Positions 11,401 through 26,400 are shown, numbered from the stretch's first letter. The stretch is DNA of 64,000 bases from Candidula unifasciata (GCA_905116865.2 CAJHNH020002016.1:62001-126000); one strand, 5' to 3'. Notes: generated from the sequence alone by a model not told the origin. Numbers and translations are program-made.

Positions 11401-14400
11401 CAGACAGGGGTTAATCTAAGAACATCGACATGCAGTAAACATTCACAAACAATATTTGCAGCAATATAGTAGTAATATATAACCTGTTTTACTTTGTTTT
11501 ACAGAAAAAAGAATCTATTTTTGTTTCTATAACTGATAGTTGACAGGATCCTTTCTGTTTAACAGACCAACAAATGAAATCTGTCATTGAATACAAAATA
11601 CATACTGTCTGTCTTCTCCCGCACAAATGCCTCCCATTCCTTGAACCAAGCCATGCTGATTGCATAGACTGCTGCTGTGTGTTCCTCTGCCTGAAATTCC
11701 TCATTCAGCTGCAAAAATCATGTCAAAGATCAAAGTAGGATAATTCAGAGAAATTATACCACATTCATCATGACTCACGACATAAACAGATAATAATGTC
11801 TCTTCAGATTAAGTAAGCTAATCCTGTGCAGACACAACTCATGAACAGATAATAATGTCTCTTCAGATTAAGTAAGCTAATCCTGTGCAGACACAACTCA
11901 TGAACAGATAATAATGTCTCTTCAGATTAAGTAAGCTAATCCTGTGCAGACACAACTCATGAACAGATAATAATGTCTCTTCAGATTAAGTAAGCTAATC
12001 CTGTGCAGACACAACTCATGAACAGATAATAATGTCTCTTCAGATTAAGTAAGCTAATCCTGTGCAGACACAACTCATGAACAGATAATAATGTCTCTTC
12101 AGATTAAGTAAGCTAATCCTGTGCAGACACAACTCATGAACAGATAATAATGTCTCTTCAGATTAAGTAAGCTAATCCTGTGCAGACACAACTCATGAAC
12201 AGATAATAATGTCTCTTCAGATTAAGTAAGCTAATCCTGTGCAGACACAACTCATGAACAGATAATAATGTCTCTTCAGATTAAGTAAGCTAATCCTGTG
12301 CAGATACAACTGTAGTGTAGTAAGCGACAGAGCTTTCCAAGTACTAGGTTCAAGCTTGATGATTGAGCTGGTAAATCCCATTTCTGTGCCATCTAATCAC
12401 CTTAGAGCAGTGGTTCTCAACCTTCCTAATGCAGCAACCCTTTCTTAGTTCCTCATTGTGGGGACCCTTTCTTACAGTTTCTCATTGTGGTGACTCTTTC
12501 TTACAGTTCCTCATTGTGGTGACCCTTTCTTTCAGTTCCTCATTGTGGTGACCCTTTCTTACAGTTCCTCATCGTGGTGACCCTTTCTTAAAGTTTCTCA
12601 TTGTGGTGACCCTTGCTTACAGTTCCTCATTGTGGTGACCCTTTCTTACAGTTCCTCATTGTGGTGACCCTTTCTTACAGTTCCTTATTGTGGTGACTCT
12701 TTCTTACAGTTCCTCATTGTGGTGACCCTTTCTTACAGTTCCTCATTGTGGTGACCCTTTCTTACAGTTCCTCATTGTGGTAACTTTTTCTTACAGTTCC
12801 TCATTGTGGTGACCCTTTCTTACAGTTCCTCATTGTGGTGACCCTTTCTTACAGTTCCTCATTGTGGTGACCCTTTCTTACAGTTCCTCATTGTGGTGAC
12901 TCTTTCTTACAGTTCCTCATTGTGGTGACTCTTTCTTTACAGTTCCTCATTGTGGTGACTCTTTCTTACAGTTCCTCATTGTGGTGACCCTTTCTTACAG
13001 TTCCTCATTGTGGTGACTCTTTCTTACAGTTCCTCATTGTGGTGAATCTTTCTTACAGTTCCTCATTGTGGTGACTCTTTCTTACAGTTCCTCATTGTGG
13101 TGACTCTTTCTTACAGTTCCTCATTGTGGTGAATCTTTCTTACAGTTCCTCATTGTGGTGACTCTTTCTTACAGTTCCTCATTGTGGTGACTCTTTCTTA
13201 CAGTTCCTCATTGTGGTGACCCTTTCTTACAGTTCCTCATCGTTCTGGTGAACCCAAACACAGTTATTTTTGTTACTACTTCAATGAATATGTGCTTTCC
13301 GACGGTCTCTGGCGACCCCTGTGAAAGGGTCCTTTGACCCCAAAAGAGGAGTCGCGACCCACAGGCTGAGAACCACTGCCCTAGAGAAACCTCTTGTGCC
13401 TAGCTCACAATGAATCAAATATAAAAATATAGTCAGAAATAAATCTTTCCGAACTGGAAATGAACCAAGACTGAGGTGCTAGCACGCCAGTAAACTGTTC
13501 ACCATATTCTTCTTCTTCTTCCGTGTTCGCCCTTACAAGGGCGGTTGGCACATTGTGTTGTGGTTCACCGCTAGGCTGCAATATCGACACCTTTTAGCCC
13601 AGCACATCCAGTTTCAGTAAACCCTGAATTAAACGTCCTGTATGACATGCTAATTACTAGACAGTGAGACTATTTTTGGGGACACCACATGAGGACTATC
13701 CACTGTATGATCATGGCTTCAGATTGTTAAGTTACTGAAAACATCAGTCTGAAAAGCATATCAACATTAGCTGTATAGGGTAAATTCCTAAACTGTGCCT
13801 CATTTGCGATGCTGGTGTGAAAAACACAGAACTGGCCAAACAAAGTTCAGAATTCTATATTTGTTAGGAAGGGTTAATACCTGAATAAAGGTGTCCTTCT
13901 CGCTCAGCTGTCTCTGTCGTAGCTTCTCTAGCTCGTACTGACAAGTTTTACAAACATACAAGTGGTTGCATACAGGTCCACCTCCAAACCTGTAAAATAT
14001 TATTGTCATTTGTATCAATCAAAATGTTTAAAATAAAAAACAAAAATCATTAACATGCACTTTTAGTTATATAGATTAAGAAAACAATATGGCGATATAC
14101 ATCATTCACTAAAGTGTCAATATTCTCTGCAGAATACTGGGATACATTCAATGTACCTAGGGAGCCACAGTGGTGTGGTGACCAGATGCTCACATGCTGA
14201 TCTGAAGGTCTTGGGTTTGAATCTGTACCGAGACATATTTGGTCACAACTGACCTTGGCTTCCAGCCTCAAATGGTTAGGAAGTAAATATTCTGGGAAGT
14301 AAAGGAAGCCAGTGCAGTGCTGACAACATAACATAACCCTTGACCCATTTGGGTCGTGGGGGTGTGTTGATGGAAGCAATAGCACATAAAACCCGCCATC

Positions 14401-17400
14401 TTTCTCTTGTCTTCCGCTTGATGAATAAATGTATAACTCAGTCCTGTCCATTTCTTGATGTTGTCATTCCAGTTTCTTCTTTGCCCTCTTTTTCTTCGAC
14501 TAACTCCTAATGTTTCTTGAAGTACATAACCACATAACCCATTAAGTGATGATTCATTTTCTTCATGACTCCCAGCCCTTGAGGTTCAACTCTGCAGATA
14601 TCATCACTTCCCTTTCTTTTTATCTCTATGATTGGCTCTCTTCTTTCAGCTGGCGGCTTCAAGTGTCCGTGGATCTGCCTCATGGTCTACTCACAAGAAA
14701 CACTTATGTGTACGCCATTTCTGACACTTTGTTATCTGCCTCCCCCCCCCCTCCCCCCAATATACCACAACCACTGCAGTCTATAAGCCCTCATGATACT
14801 AGTAATTAGTTGTCATTTAAACAGTTAATGAATTTAATTGCTGCTCATTATTATCAATTCTTTCTTGTTTGCCATTTTTTAATGGGTTTGGACATTTGAT
14901 GTTAAGACTGTTCTCAAGTTTGTAATAAGGCTTAATCTCTTTTAGTTGTATGTACATCACATATAACAAAATATCTATCAGTGCTTTATATAGTGATTTT
15001 GGTGTTACAAGACAGATAATTTGATTTTTAGCAGATGTTGTAGGACATATTACACCTAATTTCCAGACTACACTCCAGATGTGCTTCCTCTCTTTCTCTG
15101 AGTGCTGTACAAATAAAAGTCTAGCATCATATGCCCGGGAGTCGCCATGGCTGAGCGGCTAGACGCCTGCCGCTGATCGGAAGGTCGTGGGTTCGCTCCC
15201 TGGTGGAGCCAGACTTTTTTCAAAAATGACCTTGGCTCCCAGGTCGACCCAGCCGTGAGTGGGTACCGGGTGCAGTCCCGGGAAAGTAACGGCAGCCGGC
15301 GTGATGCTGACCACATCACCCATCTTGTGCCGATTGGTCTATAAAAATTTAGGTCTAGCCCTATACGTCTAAAGGCGTGGAAAAGGGTCCTTTACTTTTT
15401 TTTTTACATCATGTGCCCAATGGCCCTTTACTTTCCTTAAATTGCACCCAGGGAGCCACAGAAGTGCATGGACTAATATGCTTGTCTGCTGGCCTGATGG
15501 TCATGGGATCAAATCCTCACCGAGATATATTTTAAAACATAATGCTGTTATTCAAGTTTATAAACTGTTCAAGGAAATGTTTAGGAAAGTAAAGTCATGA
15601 TGATATTGACCCAAGTGACCCATTAATCTAGTGACAACTGATCTATACAAAAACACCATATGTCCAATATGCCTCATGGCAGAGGGATGGGTCTTTTAGT
15701 TGTAAACTGTGCCCGTTCTAGTGTATAGTCTTCCACTTCCATCCCTAGTGGCAGTAGCCTCCCTCTGGCTTGTATACAGTCTTCCACTTCCATCCCTAGT
15801 GGCAGTAGCCTCCCTCTGGCTTGTATACAGTCTTCCACTTCCCTCCCTAGTGGCAGTAGCCTCCCTCTGTCTTGTATACAGTCTTCCACTTCCCTCCCTA
15901 GTGGCAGTAGCCTCCCTCTGTCTTGTATACAGTCTTCCACTTCCCTCACTAGTGACAGTAGCCTCCCTCTGGCTTGTATACAGTTTCCCACTTCCCTCCC
16001 TAGTGGCAGTAGCCTCCCTCTGTCTTGTATACAGTCTTCCACTTCCCTCCCTAGTGACAATAGCCTCCCTCTGGCTTGTATACAGTTTCCCACTTCCCTT
16101 CCTAGTGACAATAGCCTCCCTCTGGCTTGTATACAGTCTTCCACTTCCCTCCCTAGTGGCAGTAGCCTCCCTCTGGCTTGTATACAGTCTTCCACTTCCC
16201 TCCCTAGTGACAGTAGCCTCCCTCTGGCTTGTATACAGTCTTCCACTTCCCTCTTTAGTGGCAGTAGTCTCCCTCTGGCTTGTATACAGTTTCCCACTTC
16301 CCTCCCTAGTGGCAGTAGCCTCCCTCTGGCTTGTATACAGTCTTCCACTTCCCTCCTTAGTGGCAGTAGCCTCCCTCTGGCTTGTATACAGTCTTCCACT
16401 TCCCTCCCTAGTGGCAGTAGCCTCCCTCTGGCTTGTATACAGTTTCCCACTTCCCTCCCTAGTGGCAGTAGCCTCCCTCTGGCTTGTGTACAGTCTTCCA
16501 CTTCCCTCCCTAGTGGCAGTAGTCTCCCTCTGGCTTGTATACAGTCTTCCACTTCCCTCCCTAGTGGCAGTAGCCTCCCTCTGGCTTGTATACAGTTTCC
16601 ACTTCCCTCCCTAGTGGCAGTAGCCTTGCTCTGGCTTGTATACAGTCTTCCACTTCCATCCCTAGTGGCAGTAGCCTCCCTCTGGCTTGTATACAGTTTC
16701 CACTTCCCTCCCTAGTGGCAGTAGCCTCCCTCTGGCTTGTATACAGTCTTCCACTTCCCTCCCTAGTGGCAGTAGCCTCCCTCTGGCTTGTATACAGTCT
16801 TCCACTTCCCTCCCTAGTGGCAGTAGCCTTGCTCTGGCTTGTATAGTTTCCCACTTCCCTCCCTAGTGGCAGTAGCCTCCCTCTGGCTTGTGTACAGTTT
16901 CCCACTTCCCTCCTTAGTGGCAGTAGCCTCCCTCTGGCTTGTATACAGTTTCCCACTTCCCTCCCTAGTGGCAGTAGCCTCCCTCTGGCTTGTATACAGT
17001 TTCCCACTTCCCTCCCTAGTGGCAGTAGTCTCCCTCTGACTTGTGTACAGTTTCCCACTTCCCTCCTTAGTGGCAGTAGCCTCCCTCTGGCTTGTATACA
17101 GTTTCCCACTTCCCTCCCTAGTGGCAGTAGCCTCCCTCTGGCTTGTATACAGTCTTCCCCTTCCCTCCCTAGTGGCTGTAACCTCCCTCTGGCTTGTATA
17201 CAGTCTCCCACTTCCCTCCCTAGTGGCAGTAGCCTCCCTTTGGCTTGTATACAGTCTTCCACTTCCCTCCCTAGTGGCAGTAGCCTCCCTCTGGCTTGTA
17301 TACAGTCTTCCATTTCCCTCCCTAGTGGCAGTAGCCTTCCTTTGGCTTGTATACAGTCTTCCACTTCCCTCCCTAGTGGCAGTAGCCTCCCTTTGGCTTG

Positions 17401-20400
17401 TATACAGTCTTCCACTTCCCTCCCTAGTGGCAGTAGCCTTGCTCTGGCTTGTATACAGTCTTCCACTTCCCTCCCTAGTGGCAGTAGCCTCCCTCTGGCT
17501 TGTATACAGTCTTCCACTTCCCTCCCTAGTGGCAGTAGCCTCGCTCTGGCTTGTATACAGTCTTCCACTTCCCTCCCTAGTGGCAGTAGCCTCGCTCTGG
17601 CTTGTATACAGTCTTCCACTTCCCTCCCTAGTGGCAGTAGCCTCGCTCTGGCTTGTATACAGTCTTCCACTTCCCTCCCTAGTGGCAGTAGCCTCCCTCT
17701 GGCTTGTATACAGTCTTCCACTTCCCTCCCTAGTGGCAGTAGCCTCCCCCTGGCTTGTATATAGTCTTCCACTTCCCTCCCTAGTGGCAGTAGCCTCGCT
17801 CTGGCTTGTATACAGTCTTCCACTTCCCTCCCTAGTGGCAGTAGCCTCCCTCTGGCTTGTATACAGTCTTCCACTTCCCTCCCTAGTGGCAGTAGCCTCC
17901 CCCTGGCTTGTATACAGTCTTCCACTTCCCTCCCTAGTGGCAGTAGCCTCCCTCTGACTGCCTGTCCCTAAACAATCCAGTATGTAATCAACATTTCCCC
18001 ACCTGTTATACAGCATCTCCCAGGTGGACTGGTTAATTTCTATCACCAGGTCATCTATGAGGCTCACTTTTCCAGGTGGGACACCTAGGAACACAAAAAT
18101 ATGCTTAGAATAACACCTATGAACACAAAAAATATTCTTAGAACAACATCTATGGACACAGGAATACACCATGGTTAGTGGGACATCTACAGACACAAAA
18201 TACATCAGCTGGCAAAAGAATATTTTTAGTGAGGCATTTATTTTAAAAGGGAGCCGCCGTGGTCTAGCGGCTAGATCCTCGCCTGCGGATCAGAAGATTG
18301 TGGGTTTTGTTCCTGACAAGGGCCGGATTTTATTTCAAAAATGACCTTGGCTCCCAAGTCGACCCAGCCTTGAGTGGGTACCAGATACAGTCCTTTGAAG
18401 TAGAGGTGGCCGATGTGATGTTGACCTCACCACCCACCAAGTGCCGTTTGGTCTATAAAATATAGATCTAGCCCTATATGCCCAATACACATTAAAACGT
18501 GGAAAAAGGTCCTTAACTTTATTTTAAAAAAGGAATACAATATATTCTTTGGGACAACAACAGACAATATTTTTAGTGGGACATCCACGGACGAAGAAAG
18601 ACATGCTTAGTAGTATCTTTAGGGTTGGGTGGTGGGGGGGGGGGGGGATGTTTAGTAGGATATTGATGGGTTTAGTCGAACATTTAGGGACAAAAGAATA
18701 TAATTTGTTTAGCTGAACATATGTAGGGTTAAGTGGAAAAAAGAATACAAATATTCTGTGAAACATCTATGGATAAAGGAATACACCTTTAGTTGGACAT
18801 TTATGGATAAAGGAAGGAATACAATCTGTTCAGCAGGAGGTCTATGCTCCAAGGAATATAACATGTTTTAGTTGGACATTTAATGGCACAGAAATGCACA
18901 ACATGTTTAGTGGGATATCTACAGGTAAAGGAAAGTAATATTTTTGGTGGGCTCCATGGAATAGATGAGTAGTGTTAAAATATGCTTCCTTTTTTCAGTT
19001 CTTTGGATTAATTTCTCGGTAATATGCTTGACTGCAGTCATCCGTTTTCAACGCTTTCTAAATATCTGACACAGTTCAATGATACCCACTCATAAAGTAC
19101 TGGTGGGGCTGTGTGGTGTCCAGACAGTTCAGAAATCCCTAGGATACGATGCCTCTTGAACATCGTTGGTTGTTGATTACCGATTACACCTTTTCACTGT
19201 CTGCTGCTGTGTTTAGTTTATTTCCAGCAGCCACTGAAACTGTCTCCAACATCTCCTGGTTTTTTTTTACCATAGTTCTATACCTGCCATCTACTGTTTT
19301 AATTTAGTGGAAATGGGGAAAATGGGGGGGGGGGGGGGGAGACAAAGAATCAAGTGGAACAAAAGTCTACAGTAGTATGTTTTCGAAAGAAAAGCAAATT
19401 TAAACATTTCAAGGTACACATACCTCCATGTTTGCATAAGAAATCCTTGTTGGTTATTGGCCCAGGCTCGGCAAATGTGTAAAAGCGACTTTCCCATTGT
19501 TTGCTCAGATAAAATCTCAAGATGCTTGGCTGTAAAAATAAAAATAAAATTTAAACCATACACAACTGAAGTGGCTTTAGGGACAGCAAAGCTGTGAAAA
19601 TGTAATAAACACATGGAAATAAAGGACATACTTAAGGTCAGCTTCTTACATGAACATGATCACAGAGGAAGGCAAACAACAGGTTTTCGTGATCAAACAA
19701 TCCAACAGATAAAAAAGATGGATACTTAAACAACTATAGTAAACACCTCATTAACACGAACGAATACCTGTTTAAAAAATGCATGCTAACTGGGCACTAA
19801 TACATGCTTTAAATGGTATGATCAGTGTACCATTCAGAAAGCAATGCAAACTATTTCTTTTATTAGAAATTAACTTGTACAACCAGGCAACAGTCTACAA
19901 ATGCTGTGGGCTAATTTTGCGGCATCCAGAAAAGGAAACAGAAGTAACTTAAACATAAATAATTAGAAGAGCAAATTATCAAGCACTGACTAAATAACAG
20001 CTTACCTCACTCCTCTCTAGTTCGCTCATCCTTTGCCGCAGACTCTCCATCTTCCTATTATTTTTTCTGAAATAAAGAGGGATTCGTTATGATTCATACA
20101 CATTTATTTAGTTCTTTCCCAAAGTTCTATACTAGTGATTATATTGTAATATAAAATTCCTTCTAATCTGTGCAGGCACCAGTTAATGAACGTCATTCAC
20201 ACAGGAGTCTAGAAAACATAAAAACCAACAAACAATCAATATATGAACCACAGATTGCTTACCTGGAAGGATAATACTTTATATATACTAGATTGTGGCT
20301 TTACGGTTTCTTTTTTTAATTGCTCCTCCACTTACATCCATACAATTCAAGAATTCATTTCTATATTTACTTTGGCCTAATAACTCTAAAACTATGTAAA

Positions 20401-23400
20401 ACAAGTGTTTGAATTCTACATCAGAGTATCAAAACACAAACCCCAAGACATAACAACCAAACTAATCTTCTTCTGCATTCCTCTTAAAATATGTGGTTGG
20501 CATACTGTGTTACAGTTATATTATCCCCCGTGTGGGTTCCGGGGCCCCATTGTGGGGAAAACAAGAATAGACCCACTGCCTCCCCAGAAGCATGTCGTAA
20601 GAGTCGACTAATTGGGAAGCTTCCTTTGAAGTCGGAGTGCATCTGCCGGAGAGGCAAGGAACCAACAGTCTGTATTCAAGAGAATGAGATCTGTAAAACT
20701 GATGCACACGCAACACTCAGGTTCTGGAGCAGGACTGCAGTTCAGTAGTGGACGAGCAACCAGAACTTTCCGCCAGTGTACAGCTGGTGAACGCGAAGAA
20801 GAAGAAGTTATATTATCATGACGTCACTGCAAACTTGACATTCCTATGTGTGCTCAGCCCTACAATACGCAACCACTCCAGCCCTCCGATGCGCAACCAC
20901 TCCAAGTTTTAAGAGGAATGCAGAACGATATTAGCCACGTCGTTATATTGTCCTCCTCTGTGGGATTCAAACACCTGTTTTACATAATGTTACGGTTACT
21001 GTAAAATCTGTGTTCTGCATCTCTCAGTCCATGACATGATCCCAGGAAACTCCTACTTAGTCGTCTTTTGTGACTGGCTTGTCGAGGGGTCTATTCTTGT
21101 ACACCCTTCAAATTAGGATACAGGAACCTACACAGAGCAGCCACTAATCTGGATTATGCAGTAACAAGTACATCTGTATTACTGATCCTACAAAACCAAA
21201 TGAAGATTCTGCATCGGACTCACCTGTAAAACAGAACGTAAGCCTCACAGTTCTGGACTTGACTGATGTCCACTTCTGTGACATACTGGTCATCAAACTC
21301 GTACCACTGCTCATTCAGGTGATTCAGGCAATATGCCGTGTAATGACCACCTAGCAACAAACAGACATCATTATACAAGGCAGTCTTTTAAATATGGTGG
21401 TCCACAGAACAAATTTAAGGGGTCCGTAAGATTATTATTATTTTTTTTTAACCAACTTTAGACTGCAGTTTGTTTTGTAATTCTAATATATATTAATAAA
21501 TAGGTTTAACTGCCCAGGTTCTCCCGGGATAGTGAAAGAGCGTCTTCTTCTCCTGTCCTCTACCTCATCGTGGTCTCCACCGCTGCCCATATGTAGGCCT
21601 AGTGGAAATATTGGTCTCACTAAAAACCTATATTGAATATACTCTCTTCTACTTCATCTGTGTCTCCACCGCTGCCGTGTCTCTAGTCCTTGCCCTAAGT
21701 GTACCCGAGGTATGCCCTGTAATACTAACACACCTGGGAGACAAGACAAATGTATTATCCCAGACACCTATAAACAGGTGGTTTCAAGGGAAATAACAGC
21801 GGAATATTATTTAAACAAAAATACTTTTAAGGAAAATAATACGAAAAAATATTCAAGGATATAACTCCAGCAAAATGTTACTTTTACTGATTGTCACAAC
21901 AAATAAAGAAATGCACAATATCCTGGACTGCCAATGTGACTGTTAAATAAAACACAGTAGTCATAATGGTAAATGAAAATTTTAACCTGCGTACTGGTCA
22001 CAGTTTGGGAGGAGTTAACACTTCATTTATAATAAACACAAGAAATGTGTGCTTAATAAATGTGCACATCCATTTTCGTCCTTTTTAGGACGAAATTTTT
22101 TGTTATTTGAAACCCCACCCTGGCTTTTGCCAGGGGCCGCAATTTAGGCAGGCCATAGATATGGCCAATTGTCTGAACACGGTTTCTGGGACCTCTCCCG
22201 GGCGATCCTCATCCACATGGTGGCACTTTGTGTCATCAGGTGTTTGTCGCTTGTGTGATGTCCTAGTGGGGTAGAAAGTCAGTCGGTCAGTCAACACAGG
22301 AAATACAGAAAGGGTTTGTGATTTATGGTATAGACGGCAAGTTCTTCAGTACGACTATTAAAAAGTATAAGATCCAAGGCAGATCTTAGAAAATAAGATG
22401 GGTCTGCAGGTCTTAGCTACCTGGGAACTGCTGACATAAGGGATAATGAAATTCATTTAAATTACCAATTTTTTATTTTAAAAAGCCGACACTTAGTGTG
22501 TCTCCAAACATCAGTCTTCAATCATTTGGGTGAATTTGTCCTAAGAAAGTGGATTATGAACACATGAAACCAAACTACTGGTACGAATCCAGACAGAAAG
22601 AGCATTGTTGCTGTGAAAAAGGATGTGGGACATGGTTTTATGACCTCTTCAGAAATCGTCAAAGTAAATGATTAAAAAGGCTAAGGGCAAGGTAAAGGAT
22701 TTCTGTTAGCAGTAAAATAAAAACTCTACCTTTCCTGCTCACTGTATGAAGCTGCTCAAAGCGGTTGTAACTTTACTCTTTGGCTAAGAAGAATATTCTC
22801 AAAACAGAAGCATAAACAAAAAAATATACCGACTACTGGTCCTTTCGTCTCTTCATTTAAGGTTGAGTTAAAAGCAACAAAGGCAGTGGACACATAAAGG
22901 CACCAGGACCATCCCTTTCTTTCAGGTGAACAAGAGTTTTTTTTAAAAATGTTCAATAAAACCAAAACTTCACATTTACTACTAGTTCTCTGAAAAATTT
23001 TTTTTTTTAAATAGAAAGAAATGACAAACAAGATACATTTACTCACCGCCTGCAGTACCGTGGTGACAAATTATAGCAATCAGGTCATAGAGGGTCACTT
23101 CATTCTTGCATGCTGAGAATATAAAAACAACCAAACAATGACCAAATTATGCCCATATTACATGTACTGCAGATGTTCTGGTTTATCCAGTCACAAAACG
23201 ATATGCCACGTTCTGATGTCATCCATCTTCATCAAGCTCAAAATAACTGTTCTTGTTTTCTTTTTTTCAATAAAAATCACTTATTTATATCTACTTGGTT
23301 GCTGACATACCAGGGTCTAAAATATGGCTACTGGTGATTCAGCAGCAGACTGTTTATTTTGTTGGTTTCAACAACAGCGCAGCGTGAGCTTTATATCACT

Positions 23401-26400
23401 CAGAAGCATGACAAAGTACTGAAACTAAAACTGCCTGGTAAAACCAGGCAACAGTCAATAAGTGCAGAGGTTAGTTAGCTGGAAAAGTCCTAAAATAAAC
23501 TTTTATTACCCTAAATGTTCATTGGAAGATCATCAAAAATATTCAGGTAGCAGAAACCTGATACAAGAAGCTTTTCAGTCAGTCAGCACTGCTGCTCTAC
23601 CAGCAAAAGGGAACCATGGAAATCTGGTCCACCAAGAACTTAAAACTCCAATCCACAAACTCAGGATTAGGAAAAAAAGAGGCTGCAGCACTGACAGCCC
23701 ATCTCCTAAAAGCAGCCTTGCTATAAAGAAATGTATTAGTTTTATTAAAAGTATTTAAGTTGTACAGGGTATTGAATTTTCTAGTTACACTAAACATTTT
23801 CTAGCAATATTAGACAAGAAATATTCTGGTTATCCTAGATATGTTTCGTTTATATTAGGCAAGATATTTTCTATTTATACAAGGAATGTTCCAGCTATAT
23901 ATCAGGCAAATTTCTGTTTATGTTAAATGCTTCACATATAAGAGAATGAGGCAAGACAGACCAAATGATGTGTTTGAAAAAAAAAAAGGGAGAGAGCGAG
24001 GGAGAGAGAGATGGGGAGAGAGAGAGAAATTGAAAAGAGTACAAAGCATGGTTTTTTTTATCAGCGACTCACCTTTATGAAGATAAGGTTCCATGTCTAA
24101 CCCTTCCATGGGAAATGAAATATATGTACCGATTTTCGATGAATAAAACTCATGTCGGAATCTCTTCAGATGGATTGAGAGAATCTGTTGGCAATTTAAA
24201 AAAATTTTTTTTAATATTCCACTTACCACACAGTTGTGAATAACAATTCAGAAATTAAAATTTAAAACTTAAGTTATCGATCTGCATGAGCTCCAGTCTC
24301 TTATCATCATGAGAGGTCGGTATCGGGAGATATTCACATGTCATTGTAACAGGTCAGTAATGAGGGAGATATATTCAGGTCCCTGTGATGGCAGACCAAC
24401 AGTGAGGTGATATACACAGGTTCCTATGATGGGGGTCAGCAATGAGGGTGATTTATCCAAGATATCATATTTGGAGTCAGCAGTGAGGGTGATATATCCA
24501 GGATATCATGACAGGAGGTCAGCAATGTGGGTGACACATCCCAGGATATAATGATGGGAGGTCACTAATGAGGTGCTAAATTCAGGATATAATGATGGGA
24601 GGTAATGAAGGTGACATGTCCAGGATCTAGTGATGGGAGGTCAGTAATGAAGGTGACATGTCCAGGATCTAGTGATGGAAGGTAAGTAATGAAGGTGACA
24701 TGTCCAGGATCTAGTGATGGGAGGTCAGTAATGAAGGTGACATGTCCAGGATCTAGTGATGGGAGGTCAGTAATGAAGGTGACATGTCCAGGATCTAGTG
24801 ATGGGAGGTCAGTAATGAAGGTGACATGTCCAGGATCTAGTGATAGGAGGTCAGTAATAAAGGTGACATGTCCAGGATCTAGTGATGGAAGGTCAGTAAT
24901 GAAGGTGACATGTCCAGGATCTAGTGATGGGAGGTCAGTAATGAAGGTGACATGTCCAGGATCTAGTGATGGGAGGTCAGTAATGAAGGTGACATGTCCA
25001 GGATCTAGTGATAGGAGGTCAGTAATGAAGGTGACATGTCCAGGATCTAGTGATGGGAGGTCAGTAATGAAGGTGACATGTCCAGGATCTAGTGATGGGA
25101 GGTCAGTAATGAAGGTGACATGTCCAGGATCTAGTGATGGAAGGTCAGTAATGAAGGTGACATGTCCAGGATCTAGTGATGGGAGGTCAGTAATAAAGGT
25201 GACATGTCCAGGATCTAGTGATGGAAGGTCAGTAATGAAGGTGACATGTCCAGGATCTAGTGATGGGAGGTCAGTAATGAAGGTGACATGTCCAGGATCT
25301 AGTGATGGGCGGTCAGTAATGAAGGTGACATGTCCAGGATCTAGTGATGGGAGGTCAGTAATGAAGGTGACATGTCCAGGATCTAGTGAAGGGAGGTCAG
25401 TAATGAAGGTGACATGTCCAGGATCTAGTGATGGGAGGTCAGTAATGAAGGTGACATGTCCAGGATCTAGTGATGGGAGGTAAGTAATTAAGGTGACATG
25501 TCCAGGATCTAGTGATGGGAGGTCAGTAATGAAAGTGACATGTCCAGGATCTAGTGATGGAAGGTCAGTAATGAAGGTGACATGTCCAGGATCTAGTGAT
25601 GGGAGGTCAGTAATGAAGGTGACATGTCTAGGATCTAGTGATGGGAGGTAAGTAATGAAGGTGACATGTCCAGGATCTAGTGATGGGAGGTCATTAATGA
25701 AGGTGACATGTCTAGGATCTAGTGATGGGAGGTCAGTAATGAAGGTGACATGTCTAGGATCTAGTGATGGGAGGTAAGTAATGAAGGTGACATGTCCAGG
25801 ATCTAGTGATGGAAGGTCAGTAATGAAGGTGACATGTCCAGGATCTAGTGATGGGAGGTCAGTAATGAAGGTGACATGTCCAGGATTTAGTGATGGGAGG
25901 TAGTTATGAAGGTGACATGTCCAGTATCTAGTGATGGGAGGTCAGTAATGAAGGTGACATGTCCAGGATCTAGTGATGGAAGGTCAGTAATGAAGGTGAC
26001 ATGTCCAGGATCTAGTGATGGGAGGTCAGTAATGAAGGTGACATGTCCAGGATCTAGTGATGGAAGGTCAGTAATGAAGGTGACATGTCCAGGATCTAGT
26101 GATGGGAGGTCAGTAATGAAGGTGACATGTCCAGGATCTAGTGATGGGAGGTCAGTAATGAAGGTGACATGTCCAGGATCTAGTGATGGGAGGTCAGTAA
26201 TGAAGGTGACATGTCCAGGATCTAGTGATGGGAGGTCAGTAATGAAGGTGACATCTCCAGGATCTAGTGATGGGAGGTCAGTAATGAAGGTGACATGTCC
26301 AGGATCTAGTGATGGGAGGTCAGTAATGAAGGTGACATGTCCATGATCTAGTGATGGGAGGTAAGTAATGAAGGTGACATGTCCAGGATCTAGTGATGGG

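Noticed and set aside
15135..15210. Possible functional tRNA gene
   Set aside because: A and B boxes are present, but the acceptor stem does not close and the sequence continues into the SINE-B body, which is repeated elsewhere.
15674..18205. Long open frames of 292-463 codons on both strands
   Set aside because: They come from a 51-bp repeat whose length is a multiple of three and whose unit lacks stops. Only the part that coincides with exon 18 is a real coding sequence.
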